Assembly: GCF_004118325.1 (NCBI RefSeq)
Contig: NZ_RDFA01000004.1
Coordinates: 186,001-250,000, forward strand
Source of the DNA: Halorientalis pallida
Lineage (GTDB): Archaea > Halobacteriota > Halobacteria > Halobacteriales > Haloarculaceae
Length of the DNA: 64,000 nucleotides
Direction: 5' to 3'
Part shown: piece by piece, positions 1 through 9,103 of the stretch
Layout of the letters: the number at the start of each line of letters is the position of its first letter
Numbering within the stretch: position 1 is the first letter of the stretch
The notes under the pieces: model-generated
Database searches by the model: none
What the model was told of the DNA's origin: nothing
Seen by the model: the letters and a program-made list of their open reading frames with translations, nothing else
Position numbers and translations under genes: made by a program

Positions 1-1633
1 CAGTCCGATTCCGCCCGGCGAGAGCGGCAGGATCTTCGCGAGGTTGCCGACGCTGACCGCGAAGAAGGCCACCGCAGTCAGATACGGCGTCACCTCGATC
101 CCGAAGGCCGCGAACACGATCACCGCGGTCACCACGTCCAGCGTCCAGATGGCGAGGCTCCCGAAGCCGACCCGGAAGAAGGCCCCGCGGTCGCTGACGA
201 CCCGCTCCACGTCGCCGACGAACCGCTCGATCACACCCACGACGTACTCCGCGTACGAATCGTTGCTGAGCGCGCGAACCGCCCGGCGCACGAGGTTCGT
301 GTCACGGCGCGCGTTGACGACGATGACCGCCACGGCGAGGATGGCGACCAGGCCGACGCCGGCGGCGACCCGCATCGCCGTACCGGCCGCCGCGGCCGGG
401 TTCAGCGTCTCCCCGCCGATGGTGACCGTGCCCACGTCCGCCGCGATGGCCGCGGCGACTTCCTCGGTCCCGCCGGTCGCGACCAGGCCGAGCAGGACGC
501 TCCCGCCCAGCACCGTGATCGCCAGCAGGTCGAACACCCGCTCGACGGCCAGCGACGCGAACCCGGTGGGGTAGGGAATCGACCGGCGAGCCTTCACCAC
601 GTAGGCCCGCACCGCGTCGCCGGCCCGCGCCGGGAACACGAGGTTGCCGGTCTGACTGATGAATATCGCCCCGGTCAGGAACCAGGTGTCGCCGTCGTAG
701 TCCAGCCGAGACAGGATGTCCCGGTAGCGCAGGCCCCGGAGCGGCCACGAGAGCAGGTAGACCACGCCCGAGAGCGCGACCAGCACCGGGTCGGCCCCCG
801 TGATCGCGTCCAGCACGGCGGCCGGCTCCAGATAGACGAGCATGAGCGCCAGCGCGACGAACACCAGCACCGACCCGGCGGCCATGCTCACCCGGCGGGT
901 CAGGCGCGGACTCACCGTCAGTTGCCACCAGGTCCGGACGATCTGACTGCCCATCCCGAACACGTCGCGCACGAGGTCGACCTTCGAGTCGCCCTGTGGC
1001 GTCCACTCGACGGGGAACTCCGCGACCCGGTAGCCGGCCCGCTGGGCTCGGACGAGCACCTCGGTGTCCCAGAACCAGTGGTCGTCCTCCACGTCGTCCA
1101 GCAGGTCGAGCAGTGCCTCGCGTTCGAAGGCCTTGAACCCACACTGGTGATCGAGCAGGTCCGAGCGGAGGAACAGGCGGACCAGCCGGTTGTACCCCTT
1201 CGAGGGGATGCCCCGCTTGGCCGGCCGGTCGGCGTCGGCCCCGGGGACCCACCGCGACCCGGTCGCCACGTCGTACTCGCCGGAGCGAACCCGCTCCACG
1301 AGTTCCTCGAGGTGGCGCATGTCGGTCGCGAGGTCGGTGTCGAAGTAGACGAGGGTCTGCCCCTCGGCGGCTCGGAACGCCTGTCCGAGGGCTTGTCCCC
1401 GGCCCAGGCGCTCGTCGCTGTGGTAGTGACTGATGCGGTCGTCCTCGCTGGCCAGTCGCTCGGCGATCTCGGGCGTCCGATCTGCACAGCCGTCCTCGGC
1501 GACGATCACCTCGAACGACTCGGCGGGGAGAAAGGATTCGAGCGTCTCGATGGTGATCTCGACCGTGTCCGCCAGGGTCGCCGCCTCGTCGTAGGCGGGG
1601 AGGACGACGCTCACCTCCCGAGTCGGACTCATT
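1..1633 (-). CDS. aglD: AglD-like membrane glycosyltransferase with flippase-like domain (3' end outside window)
   Basis: The reading frame starts at the ATG at 1633 and runs off the window edge, so 544 codons are visible and the C-terminus is missing. Residues 1 to about 230 form a GT-A family 2 glycosyltransferase: VVLPAYDE at 9-16, the metal-binding DTD at 98-100 and a QCGFKAF motif. From about residue 250 onward come many hydrophobic segments with the FPARAGDAVRAYVV signature of the UPF0104/LPG-synthase membrane domain. In Haloferax volcanii this architecture is AglD, which charges dolichol phosphate with the last mannose for S-layer N-glycosylation. The symbol rests on architecture and remembered gene order; another dolichol-phosphate hexose synthase is possible. 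Confidence 0.8.
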
Positions 1634-1827
1634 GCCGGTCTTTCCACCAGCGCGCAAAAGTACCTTCTGTTAGCTCACGCAGGTCCAGGTCGAAGTCGGG
1701 ACCCCACAGCCCCGACCAGAGACGGTTCCGGCCGGGCAGGACCGCCGTCACAAAAACCCGTCCCGTCCGTTCTTTCGAGCCGGGAACCGCCGTCACTTTT
1801 TCACGTCCGCGGGGCGCACGGACAGGT

Positions 1828-2013
1828 ATGAACGAAGCGTTCGTGCAACTCCTGTGTCCCGAGTGTGAGAAAGACTGGGAAGACGGGCCGACCGACCTCC
1901 CGGCGGCGGACGCGACGTTCACCTGCCCGGACTGTGACGCCGAGCGTCGGACCGCCGAGTTCATGCGTACCGACCGCGACCTCGAAGTCCTGAAAGAGAT
2001 GCAGACCGCCTGA
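1828..2013 (+). CDS. small double-CxxC zinc-ribbon protein
   Basis: This 61-residue protein has two CxxC knuckles, CPEC at 10-13 and CPDC at 33-36, which would bind one zinc ion. The middle and the C-terminus are acidic. Such mini zinc-finger proteins are abundant in haloarchaea and mostly of unknown function. The chosen ATG places the first cysteine pair nine residues in; a longer frame upstream is antisense to the glycosyltransferase and is rejected. A short T-rich stretch about 35 bases upstream may be the promoter. It is convergent with the radical SAM gene, ten bases away. Confidence 0.75.
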   Translation: MNEAFVQLLCPECEKDWEDGPTDLPAADATFTCPDCDAERRTAEFMRTDRDLEVLKEMQTA

Positions 2014-2023
2014 GCGGTCGCGG

Positions 2024-3745
2024 TCAGTCGGCGCTCGGTTTGTTTTCGACCGTCACGAACCGGTCCAGCTCCGCGTCCGGTGCGACCTCACCGACCGACT
2101 CGTGGGGCCGGTCCACGAGGATGTTCCCGGCGGTCTGTTTGCCGATCCCTGGAATCTCGGTCAACTCGTCCATCGACGCGGCGTTGAGATCGAGCGGGTA
2201 GGGCACCCCCGAGACCGAGCGATAACCGTGGTCGGTGACCGCCACGTCGATGGTCCGCCCGAGGTCGCGCTCGCCCGGGATCCCGACGAGCAGGGGGTAG
2301 GTCCCCAGTTGCCGGCCGAACGTGTAGCCGTCCTCGTGGTACTCCAGGTGGACATCGGGCAGGACCGTCCCCGGTGGGGCGACCCGCTCGAGCATCGGGT
2401 TGTCGATGGTCTCCCGGACCTCGCTTTTGTACTGTTTGAACTGCTGTTTGTGGTCGTGGGCGATCTCCGCCCCCGTGTCGGCCATGTCGGTCCCCTCGAA
2501 GGCCATCACCTGCCGGATGTTCACCCGGCGGAGCAGCAGTCCCTCGTCGTACACCCGCTGGAGGAACGCCTTGTTGTGCTCGAAGGTCTCTGCCCGCTCG
2601 CCTTTCAGCCCGTGGACGAGGTTGATCCCCGGGAGGAGTTTCGGGAGCCGCGGGCTGGCATCGCTCCCGAAGTTGGGTGCGGTCTCGGGATCGCCGCCCG
2701 GCCGCCAGCCGGCCTCCTCGTTGACGATCTTCACCGCCCGGAAACACTCCTCGGCGGAGACGTTGAGGTTGTTCTCGTCCTGCACGAGCGGATCGGCCGA
2801 CTCCAGACCGAACGCGGCCGTGTCACCGGGCGTGTTGTGTTCGGCGATAGTCCGGATGCCTTCCCTGGACTTCTCGGGCCACTTCACGACCGTGATCGGG
2901 TTCATGTTGTCCAGGTGGAGCGTGTCCAGATCGGGCGCGACCTCGCGGATGCCGCTGTACAGCTCCCGGAGGGCGTCGGGGTTGGGTGCTTCGCCGTCGC
3001 CGCCGTAGGCGAGGATGTCGGCCTGTCGGCCCAGGCGGAAGTCGGACACGCCGTGGTCTGCCAGCGCGGCCACCTCGTCGACGACGCTTTCCGGAGGGCG
3101 GAAGTCCGGGTCGCCGTACATCGGTTCCGTGCAGAACGAGCACCGATAGGGACAGCCCCGCGAGGTCTCCAGTTCCGCGAGGATGTACTCGGGGTGGTTG
3201 GGGTGTTGCTCGACGACGAACGCGCCCTGTTTCGCCCAGCGGGTCTCCTCGGGCACGCCACGGTAGCGATCCTCGAACCCCTCCAGCCCGTCGTGGACCA
3301 GATCGTAGGCCGCCGCTTCCACGTCGGCCATCGCGAGGAAGTCGAAGTCCAGGTCGTCCCGGGCGGTCTCGGAAGCCCCTTCGTTGGCCTCGCCGACGCC
3401 GAAGCGGACGGGCCCGCCGATCATCGAGACGCCCTCCGCGGTCCAGGCGATGCGCCGCACCTCGTCGGGTTCGGCGGGCGTCCCCCCGACGTACTTCCCG
3501 GGGACGGTCATCCCGCCGACGTAGATCAGCAGATCCGCGTCCTCCACGTCGCGCCACCGCGTTTGTTCCTCCCGGAGCGCGTCGATGGTATGGTAGGTGA
3601 TGCGCTCGCGGGGGACGCCGGCGTCGACCAGCGCCCCGGCGGTGTAGCGGGGATACGTCGAGATGTATGGGGGGACGCCGAAGTGCGCCGGCTCGTCGAC
3701 GTAGCCGTCGACGATGGTCACGTCGATCTCGGCCGGGTCGGTCAT
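2024..3745 (-). CDS. archaeal radical SAM enzyme with C-terminal helix-hairpin-helix
   Basis: This 573-residue protein has the 4Fe-4S radical SAM motif CxxxCxxC at C198, C202 and C205. An N-terminal segment of about 190 residues precedes the TIM barrel. A helix-hairpin-helix follows near 517-548 (LNAASMDELTEIPGIGKQTA). This order of domains fits the archaeal group described as radical SAM enzymes with a C-terminal helix-hairpin-helix; their reaction is not known, though the hairpin suggests nucleic-acid contact. The ATG at 3745 is chosen over an in-frame start 39 codons upstream because a TATA-like GTTATACGC lies about 28 bases before it. Confidence 0.9.
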   Translation of the reverse strand: MTDPAEIDVTIVDGYVDEPAHFGVPPYISTYPRYTAGALVDAGVPRERITYHTIDALREEQTRWRDVEDADLLIYVGGMTVPGKYVGGTPAEPDEVRRIAWTAEGVSMIGGPVRFGVGEANEGASETARDDLDFDFLAMADVEAAAYDLVHDGLEGFEDRYRGVPEETRWAKQGAFVVEQHPNHPEYILAELETSRGCPYRCSFCTEPMYGDPDFRPPESVVDEVAALADHGVSDFRLGRQADILAYGGDGEAPNPDALRELYSGIREVAPDLDTLHLDNMNPITVVKWPEKSREGIRTIAEHNTPGDTAAFGLESADPLVQDENNLNVSAEECFRAVKIVNEEAGWRPGGDPETAPNFGSDASPRLPKLLPGINLVHGLKGERAETFEHNKAFLQRVYDEGLLLRRVNIRQVMAFEGTDMADTGAEIAHDHKQQFKQYKSEVRETIDNPMLERVAPPGTVLPDVHLEYHEDGYTFGRQLGTYPLLVGIPGERDLGRTIDVAVTDHGYRSVSGVPYPLDLNAASMDELTEIPGIGKQTAGNILVDRPHESVGEVAPDAELDRFVTVENKPSAD

Positions 3746-3860
3746 GCGCGGTCCTTGCCCGCCGACGCGTATAACGATGACTGACTCGCACGATCCCCGC
3801 TCGCGACCTCCGCGGCCGCCCTCCCCCACGTTCTTGGGACCGCCCCGCGTATCGCCGCTC

Positions 3861-4685
3861 ATGTCCTCCGCGGTCTCGTGGCGGTACGACTACGGTACCG
3901 AGCCGTGGCTCCGCTGGCTCGTCCGGGCCGGGATGGCGGCCGTCTTCGGCGTCTACGCGGGGATCGTCGCACTCGGCGCGCTCGGTCTGGTCCTCGTGTT
4001 CGTCGTCGGCAGTACCGAACTCCGTCTGCTCGTCGTCGTCCTCGCGCTCGTCGGCGGCCCGTTCTCGCTGTTGTACCTCCTGCCGATGCTCACCGACGAG
4101 TCCCAGCGGAAGCTTCCGTTCAGCGGTCGCGAGCCGACGATCCCCGGTAGAGAGCGGGTCGCGGCCGGGATCGCGGGCGGCCCGACGCTCGCGACTGCGC
4201 TGGTGATCGACCGACGACTCGCGGGCGGGCTGTTCGTCGCCGGCTTCCTCGCCGGTGCGGTCGGCGTCGCCTGTTCGACCCACGGCGAGATCGACCCCGA
4301 CTCGGGGACGGCGAGCAACGACTACCGCGAGTGGGACCTCTCGCGGGTCACCGGCTACAGCACCCGCCGGATCGGCCCGCTCGTGATCGTCCGGCTCTCG
4401 GCGTCGGGGCCGGGGAGCTTCGGGGCGGTCCCGTCGTGGCTCCTCGTGCCCGCTGCCGTCGCCGACGACGCGACGGCTGCGCTCGACGCCATCGTCGAGA
4501 CGAGCGGGGACGAGTCAGAACGGGACCCCAACCCCGCCGTTCGGGCGGTCGCCGGTGCGTTCGCTGTCCTGCTCGTGGTCGGCGCGGTTGCGCTGACTCG
4601 GTTGGGGAGTCCGGTCGGCTGGTGGGCCGCGGCGGTCACGGGACTGTTCGCGTTGGTGTTTCTCGCCGTCGCCCGCGAGGGGTGA
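3861..4685 (+). CDS. haloarchaeal membrane protein of unknown function
   Basis: This 274-residue protein has several predicted membrane segments: two near residues 22-70, one or two near 105-140, and two at the C-terminus near 225-270. Between them is a soluble region (about 140-215) that contains an YREWDLSRVTGYSTRRIG stretch. No catalytic motif is visible. The ATG at 3861 is preferred; an upstream in-frame ATG at 3774 would add a proline/arginine-rich leader unlike a real N-terminus. It is divergent from the radical SAM gene, with 115 bases between the starts. Confidence 0.8.
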   Translation: MSSAVSWRYDYGTEPWLRWLVRAGMAAVFGVYAGIVALGALGLVLVFVVGSTELRLLVVVLALVGGPFSLLYLLPMLTDESQRKLPFSGREPTIPGRERVAAGIAGGPTLATALVIDRRLAGGLFVAGFLAGAVGVACSTHGEIDPDSGTASNDYREWDLSRVTGYSTRRIGPLVIVRLSASGPGSFGAVPSWLLVPAAVADDATAALDAIVETSGDESERDPNPAVRAVAGAFAVLLVVGAVALTRLGSPVGWWAAAVTGLFALVFLAVAREG

Positions 4686-4779
4686 GGCAGGCGGCGCGAA
4701 GTCAGCCTGCAGCCGACGGCAACAACCCCGTGAGCGACTGGCACACACCACTACGGGCGCAGTTCCCGTCTACGGAGTC

Positions 4780-5430
4780 ATGGTCGTCGACATCGCCTGC
4801 GGCATGGAAGTCGATCCGGACGATCCCGGCGCGACCGTCGAGTATCGAGGACGGACGTACCACTTCTGTTCGGAGGGATGCAAGGAACACTTCGAGGCCG
4901 ATCCCGAGCGGTACGTCGAGGCCGACTTTCCCTACCTCCAGGAGATCGAGGGGATACAGACCACCCGGATGCCCTACGGCGGGACACCTGGCGAGTTCCA
5001 CCTCTCGGTAACCGACGAACACGACCTCGACGTGGGCGACGAGGTGACACTGACCCGGCGACTGGGCGACGAGGAAGCCGAACAGTTCGCGAAGGTGACG
5101 AGCGACACCAACGCGCTCCACCTCAACGACGCGTTCGCGGCCGAGACGCGGTTCGGCGAGCGCATCCTCCACGGGACGCTCGTCGCGGGCCTCATCAGCG
5201 CCGCCCTGGCCGCGCTCCCGGGGATGACGGTCTATCTCGACCAGCACTTGGAGTTCGTCGCCCCTGCCGCGGTCGGTGACACCTACACCGCCCGGTGTAC
5301 GATCGTCGACGAACTCGCGCGGGAGCGCTACCGGGTCTCGACCCGCGTCGAGAACGGCGACGGCGACATCGTCATCCAGGGGACCGCGACCATCCTCGTC
5401 GACGAGATGCCCGGGCCCGATCAGACGTAG
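4780..5430 (+). CDS. YHS domain fused to MaoC-like hotdog hydratase
   Basis: This 216-residue protein joins two domains. Residues 3-48 are a YHS metal-binding domain with C7, C30 and C34 (FCSEGC). Residues about 70-210 are a MaoC-type hotdog fold like (R)-specific enoyl-CoA hydratases, with the catalytic pair D109 and H114 in the usual D-x-N-x-x-H setting, followed by a LHGTLVAGL motif. The hydratase half would act on (R)-3-hydroxyacyl/enoyl-CoA, for instance in fatty-acid or polyhydroxyalkanoate metabolism; the role of the YHS part is unknown. The gene overlaps the convergent DUF429 gene by ten bases. Confidence 0.88.
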   Translation: MVVDIACGMEVDPDDPGATVEYRGRTYHFCSEGCKEHFEADPERYVEADFPYLQEIEGIQTTRMPYGGTPGEFHLSVTDEHDLDVGDEVTLTRRLGDEEAEQFAKVTSDTNALHLNDAFAAETRFGERILHGTLVAGLISAALAALPGMTVYLDQHLEFVAPAAVGDTYTARCTIVDELARERYRVSTRVENGDGDIVIQGTATILVDEMPGPDQT

Positions 5431-6212
5431 ATGTGACCCTCCGTCGAGTCCCACGGGCGATCGGGCTCGAAATTCGCCTCCCGTGCGCGATACGTTCCGA
5501 GCGCGGCGACGGCCGCGTCCAGCGCGTCCCCGCCAGCGTCGTCGATCAACTCGGCGCGGACACCCTGTGAGAACGCGAGGGGCGTCTCGGCTTCCAGTCC
5601 CTCCACGATGGTCCGACGGCGCTCCCTCGCGGGCTCGCCGCCGTCTTTGTACTCGGCCGCGGGGAGGTCACAGCTGGCGAGCGTCGCAGCTGGGTACACC
5701 TCACAGAGGGCCGTCTCGCCGTCGTCTTGCATCGGGCGGATGGCCACATCGTCCGTGCGGGCCAGCGGCGCGAGCACGTCCCGGATGCCGAAGAAGGTCT
5801 GCTTCCAGACGTGACTCCCGTAGGGCGAGAGCGCACCGACGGGCCCGTCGGTCTCCCGGCGGATGTCCGCCCGCTCACCGTCGGTCGCCTCGCGCGCCCG
5901 GGGACGACAGATTTCCTGAAACTCGTCGGCGTCGGTCGCGGCGGTGGCGACCCACTCCAGACTCCCTTCCCAGGTATCGCGCTGGTGGACGGCGGCGGGC
6001 ACGCCGAAGGGGAAGTCCAGTCCGACGGTGTCTGCGTCCCGGAGGAAGGCGCTCAACTGGCCGAGACAGGGGGCGCGCTCGGCGACGCCGAAGCGGTCGG
6101 CGGCCGAATCACAGGACTCGATCCGGAGTTCGTCCCCGTCCACCGTGGCCTCGGCGATCCAGATGTTGTGGCCGGCCTGGGCCGCACCGCTGAAGTCGAC
6201 GCCGTGGAGCAT
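5421..6212 (-). CDS. DUF429 family predicted nuclease-fold protein
   Basis: This 263-residue protein begins MLHGVDFSGA, and the acidic GVDFSG strand is typical of DUF429 proteins, which are predicted to have an RNase H-like fold. Other conserved acidic stretches are GLDFPFGVP near residue 66 and a late DALDAAVAAL segment. The biochemical function is unknown. The internal ATG at 6212 is preferred over one nine codons upstream, because family members start directly at the first strand. Its end overlaps the convergent YHS-MaoC gene by ten bases. Confidence 0.8.
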   Translation of the reverse strand: MLHGVDFSGAAQAGHNIWIAEATVDGDELRIESCDSAADRFGVAERAPCLGQLSAFLRDADTVGLDFPFGVPAAVHQRDTWEGSLEWVATAATDADEFQEICRPRAREATDGERADIRRETDGPVGALSPYGSHVWKQTFFGIRDVLAPLARTDDVAIRPMQDDGETALCEVYPAATLASCDLPAAEYKDGGEPARERRRTIVEGLEAETPLAFSQGVRAELIDDAGGDALDAAVAALGTYRAREANFEPDRPWDSTEGHIYV

Positions 6213-6281
6213 GCCTCGAGATGGGTGCGACGAGGGCAAAAAGCCGGGGCATTGATAGGCGAGGCCGCCCTACCGATGGGT

Positions 6282-6440
6282 ATGCCCAAAACGCTCGAAG
6301 TCAGGTGCACGAGCGGGGACTGTGAACTCGACATGTTCGAGCTTCACTACACCTACGACATGCCCGACGACGTCGGGGTCACGGACTTCACGTGCCCGTA
6401 CTGCGGTGAAACAGACGGCCTCGAGGAGATCGAACTATGA
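6282..6440 (+). CDS. small four-cysteine zinc-binding protein
   Basis: This 52-residue protein has cysteines at 9, 14, 38 and 41, the last pair as CPYC, and an acidic centre. It is a common haloarchaeal mini-protein of unknown role. An in-frame ATG two codons upstream (6276) is an equally possible start. The stop overlaps the ATG of the Hsp20 gene by four bases (ATGA), so the two genes are probably translationally coupled; this suggests a link to stress or protein quality control. Confidence 0.75.
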   Translation: MPKTLEVRCTSGDCELDMFELHYTYDMPDDVGVTDFTCPYCGETDGLEEIEL

Positions 6441-6922
6441 TCCGGGAACTGGGCCGCTCGATCGGCAACACGGTCATGGAGACCGTCGGCCGGGCCGCCA
6501 GTCGCGTTCAGGAACGGCGCCCGATCCCGGTGGACCTGCTCGAATCCGAGGAGGCTTTCCTGGCGGTGTTCGACGCGCCCGGCGCGACCAGCAGCGACGT
6601 CCAGGTCCGGTTCGACGACAACGCCGTCGAGGTCCGAATCGACCGGTTCCGGGACTTCTACGAGGGTTTCGAGATGCTCGTCCCCGGTCGCGGCCTGTCG
6701 CTCGACGGCCGCGTGACCCTCCCCGCCGACGCCGCCGTCGATCCGACCGGCGCCGACGCCACCCTCCGGCGCAACGGGACCCTCGAAGTCCGGGTTCCAA
6801 AGGACGAGGACGCCCGCGAGATGGACGTCCAGGAGGAATCGACAGACGTCGAAGACGTCGAGGAATCGGCCACCGACGACGAAGCCGAGGACGGAGACGC
6901 ACCCGAAGCGGACGACGCCTAG
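6437..6922 (+). CDS. Hsp20/alpha-crystallin family small heat-shock protein
   Basis: This 161-residue protein has the beta-sandwich of small heat-shock proteins from about 30 to 118, including an FRDFYEGFEMLVPGRG stretch and the final V-x-V strand (LEVRVPK). The last 40 residues are a very acidic tail, as is common in halophiles. Such proteins hold unfolding proteins in an ATP-independent way in the cytoplasm. The gene is the second of a two-gene operon with the four-cysteine protein, with overlapping stop and start codons. Sequence similarity to canonical Hsp20 is moderate, so a specialised role is possible. Confidence 0.75.
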   Translation: MIRELGRSIGNTVMETVGRAASRVQERRPIPVDLLESEEAFLAVFDAPGATSSDVQVRFDDNAVEVRIDRFRDFYEGFEMLVPGRGLSLDGRVTLPADAAVDPTGADATLRRNGTLEVRVPKDEDAREMDVQEESTDVEDVEESATDDEAEDGDAPEADDA

Positions 6923-8050
6923 CTACTCGACGGTCATCCCCTCGACGACCGGGAACTGTTCGTCCCCGTCGAACCGCGTCGGGTCGAACTCCTCGATGCC
7001 GTCGTCGCCCAGAATCTCCCCAGCGATCGTTCTTCCCAGCGCCGGCGCACGCATGAAGCCGTGGCCGTGCCACCCCGCCGCGACGAAGCGGTCCGGTTCG
7101 ATCTCGCCGAGGAGTGGATCCCGGTCCGGCGTGGCGGTACAGAGCCCGGCCCAGGAGCGCTCGACCGCCGCCGGTCGCGGTTCCCCGGTCGCCAGCGCCG
7201 CGTCGGCACGCTCGACTGCGCTGTCGAGGAAGGCCTCGTCGGCCGTCCGATCCCAGTCCTCCGGGTCGAAGTCGCGTTTTTCGACGCCGTCACCGACGAG
7301 CAGACCGCCGTCGCGCGCTCTCCAGTAGAACTGCTCGGTCGCGTCGTACAACGTCGGGACGCGCTCGCTCGCCGGGATCGGTTCGGTGACCAGCGCCTGC
7401 ACCCGGTAGGCCTTGATCGGCACCGCGACGCCGGCCTCTGCCAGCAGCGGGCGCGTGTGTGCCCCGGCCGCGACCAGCACCGCGTCGAACTCGACGGTGC
7501 CGTCGGGCGTCACGACCGCGGGACCGTCGGTCAGAGCGACCTCGGTCTCGGTCCGGATCGTCGCGCCGGCCTCACGGGCCCGTTCGGCCACCGCGGCGGC
7601 GTATTCGGCCGGGTCGGCACAGCCGGCGTCACGCGCGACGGCGGCGACTGCCACGTCGTCGGTCCGTAGTGCGGGAAACTCGGCGGCCAGCGCCACCGGA
7701 TCGAGCAGTTCGACGGCACGGCCCCGTTCGCGCATCCTGGGCACCTGCTCCCGGATAGCCTCGGCCCGCGCCTCGTCGCCCTCACGAGCGAGCCAGACGT
7801 AGGGACGTTCGACGAGCGAGAACCGTGTCTCTGCCGCCAGGTCGCGAAAGTGGGCCATCGCCCGCGCCGCGACCGCCGCGTCGATCCGACCCGCGAAGGC
7901 GTCGTAGCAGATGCCCGCCGCACGGCCCGTGCTCGCGGCCGCGATGGCTCCACGCTCGAACAGCGTCACGTCAGCGCCGCGGTCGGCGAGGGCGCGGGCC
8001 GCGGTCACGCCCACCGCACCACCGCCGACGACGGCTACCGAATCGGTCAT
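6923..8050 (-). CDS. FAD-dependent glycine/D-amino-acid oxidase family protein
   Basis: This 375-residue protein starts with the dinucleotide-binding motif VVGGGAVGVTAARAL (6-20) and an acidic residue ending the second strand (FER). The C-terminal FAD part has GWHGHGFMRAPALG near 330. This is the DAO fold used by glycine oxidase, sarcosine oxidase and related enzymes that oxidise secondary or primary amines with FAD. The substrate cannot be told from the sequence. Its stop codon directly abuts that of the convergent Hsp20 gene. Confidence 0.87.
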   Translation of the reverse strand: MTDSVAVVGGGAVGVTAARALADRGADVTLFERGAIAAASTGRAAGICYDAFAGRIDAAVAARAMAHFRDLAAETRFSLVERPYVWLAREGDEARAEAIREQVPRMRERGRAVELLDPVALAAEFPALRTDDVAVAAVARDAGCADPAEYAAAVAERAREAGATIRTETEVALTDGPAVVTPDGTVEFDAVLVAAGAHTRPLLAEAGVAVPIKAYRVQALVTEPIPASERVPTLYDATEQFYWRARDGGLLVGDGVEKRDFDPEDWDRTADEAFLDSAVERADAALATGEPRPAAVERSWAGLCTATPDRDPLLGEIEPDRFVAAGWHGHGFMRAPALGRTIAGEILGDDGIEEFDPTRFDGDEQFPVVEGMTVE

Positions 8051-8075
8051 CGGTGGACGTGGGGCGCGGCCGTAC

Positions 8076-8528
8076 TTAGCCCCGGCGTCGGCGGACGGCG
8101 TCGACCAACCCGACCAGCGTCAGGCTGCCGAACACGGCGAGGCTCGCGTAGAAGGCGAGGACGCCGTCGACGTCGACACCGGCCCGCCGCAGGACGCCAC
8201 CGGCCAGCACGGCGAGGTCGTCCAGCACGACGAGGGGGAAGAAAAGCGACAGCGCGAGGACGCCCGCGACGCCGAAGGCGATCCGGCGGGCGGCCGCCTC
8301 GTCGACGCTCCCCTGGCGCTGGTGGTACGCCGAGTAGACGATGACGACAAAACCCAGACAGAACACGGCGAGGACGGCGATCCGGAAGGAGACGAAGACG
8401 AACAGTTCGGCCGCCCAGGCGAGCGTCGCGGCCAGCCCCGGCGACGTCTCGAGGACCGCGGCCAGCACGGTCAAAAAGAGGCCGACGACACCGACGACAC
8501 CGGCGACGCGGGCCCGATCGACGCTCAT
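8076..8528 (-). CDS. four-helix integral membrane protein
   Basis: This 150-residue protein is almost wholly hydrophobic, with predicted membrane segments near 8-25, 42-65, 84-103 and 122-142, and a basic C-terminus (VRRRRG). No catalytic motif is seen. It overlaps the upstream gene (8525-8860) by four bases (ATGA), so the two are co-translated; the FAD oxidase gene follows 25 bases downstream and may belong to the same transcript. The function is unknown. Confidence 0.75.
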   Translation of the reverse strand: MSVDRARVAGVVGVVGLFLTVLAAVLETSPGLAATLAWAAELFVFVSFRIAVLAVFCLGFVVIVYSAYHQRQGSVDEAAARRIAFGVAGVLALSLFFPLVVLDDLAVLAGGVLRRAGVDVDGVLAFYASLAVFGSLTLVGLVDAVRRRRG

Positions 8529-8860
8529 CGTCGGAGCGCGTCGAGACCGCGGGCCGGGTAGGCCACCACCGTGTCGGCCACGGCGTCGCGGAGTCGTTCC
8601 ACCCGGTTCTCGACCGTCTCGCCGTCGCCGACCAGCGCGTAGTCCCGGACGGCCTGCGTGAGGACTTCCCTGGCCCGCCCCGTCGCCGTCGCGTCCGTCG
8701 CGGCCCCGTCGGGCAGGGCCGCCCGGACCGGCCCGCGACGCGCCGTGTAGGCCCCGACCGCGTCGACCGACAGCCGCGGCGCTCGCGGGAGGTCGACCTC
8801 CGTGGGTTTGCGCGCCACCGCGTCGACGCCGGTCCTGGCCAGCGCACCTTCGGTCACCAT
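8525..8860 (-). CDS. small conserved haloarchaeal protein, function unknown
   Basis: This 111-residue soluble protein has no membrane segment or recognised motif. It is rich in Ala, Arg and Asp; the C-terminal half is predicted helical. The ATG at 8860 (MVTEGALA) is chosen; an upstream in-frame ATG at 8965 would run through the 57-bp tandem repeat region and is unlikely. The four-base overlap with the following membrane protein gene points to a joint function of the pair. Confidence 0.65.
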   Translation of the reverse strand: MVTEGALARTGVDAVARKPTEVDLPRAPRLSVDAVGAYTARRGPVRAALPDGAATDATATGRAREVLTQAVRDYALVGDGETVENRVERLRDAVADTVVAYPARGLDALRR

Positions 8861-8939
8861 GGTCTCGACCGGCCGCGTTCCCGCGGCCCGTTGTGCGCCA
8901 GTGTGGGAGTGGCCCGCAAAACGCTGTCGCTTCCTCGCC

Positions 8940-9103
8940 GAACGCAGTCCTCGATTCGCGTCCACCGGCCGCTACATTGGGAGGTCTGCATCCTCCGAAC
9001 GCAGCCCTCGATTCGCGTCCACCGGCCGCTACATTGGGAGGTCTGCATCCTCCGAACGCAGCCCTCGATTCGCGTCCACCGGCCGCTACATTGGGAGGTC
9101 TGC
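8940..9103 (-). repeat. 57-bp tandem repeat (about 2.9 copies) copying the 3' end of the NUDIX gene
   Basis: Three units begin at 8940, 8997 and 9054, with a period of exactly 57 bases and only one clear internal mismatch. The copy nearest the gene contains the last codons of the NUDIX gene (Asp-Ala-Asp-Leu-Pro-Met) and its TAG stop. The other two copies repeat that coding tail and stop downstream, separated by the same non-coding piece. There are no spacers between units, so this is a tandem duplication and not a CRISPR array. Near-identity suggests recent amplification. Confidence 0.95.

Noticed and set aside
302-1657. 451-codon open frame on the minus strand over the AglD-like gene
   Set aside because: It is another frame of the same region with a Gly/Arg-rich composition; the real frame is the partial glycosyltransferase that runs off the window edge.
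2102-3784. 560-codon frame opposite the radical SAM gene
   Set aside because: High-GC shadow frame; the minus-strand protein has clear radical SAM motifs.
8854-9048. 64-codon frame with 19-residue repeats in the 57-bp array
   Set aside because: It exists only because the period is a multiple of three; the downstream non-repeat part looks random and the GGAGG is too close to the ATG to be a ribosome site.
8940-9103. CRISPR array
   Set aside because: Units abut without unique spacers here and at 44677-44907, and no cas gene is present.
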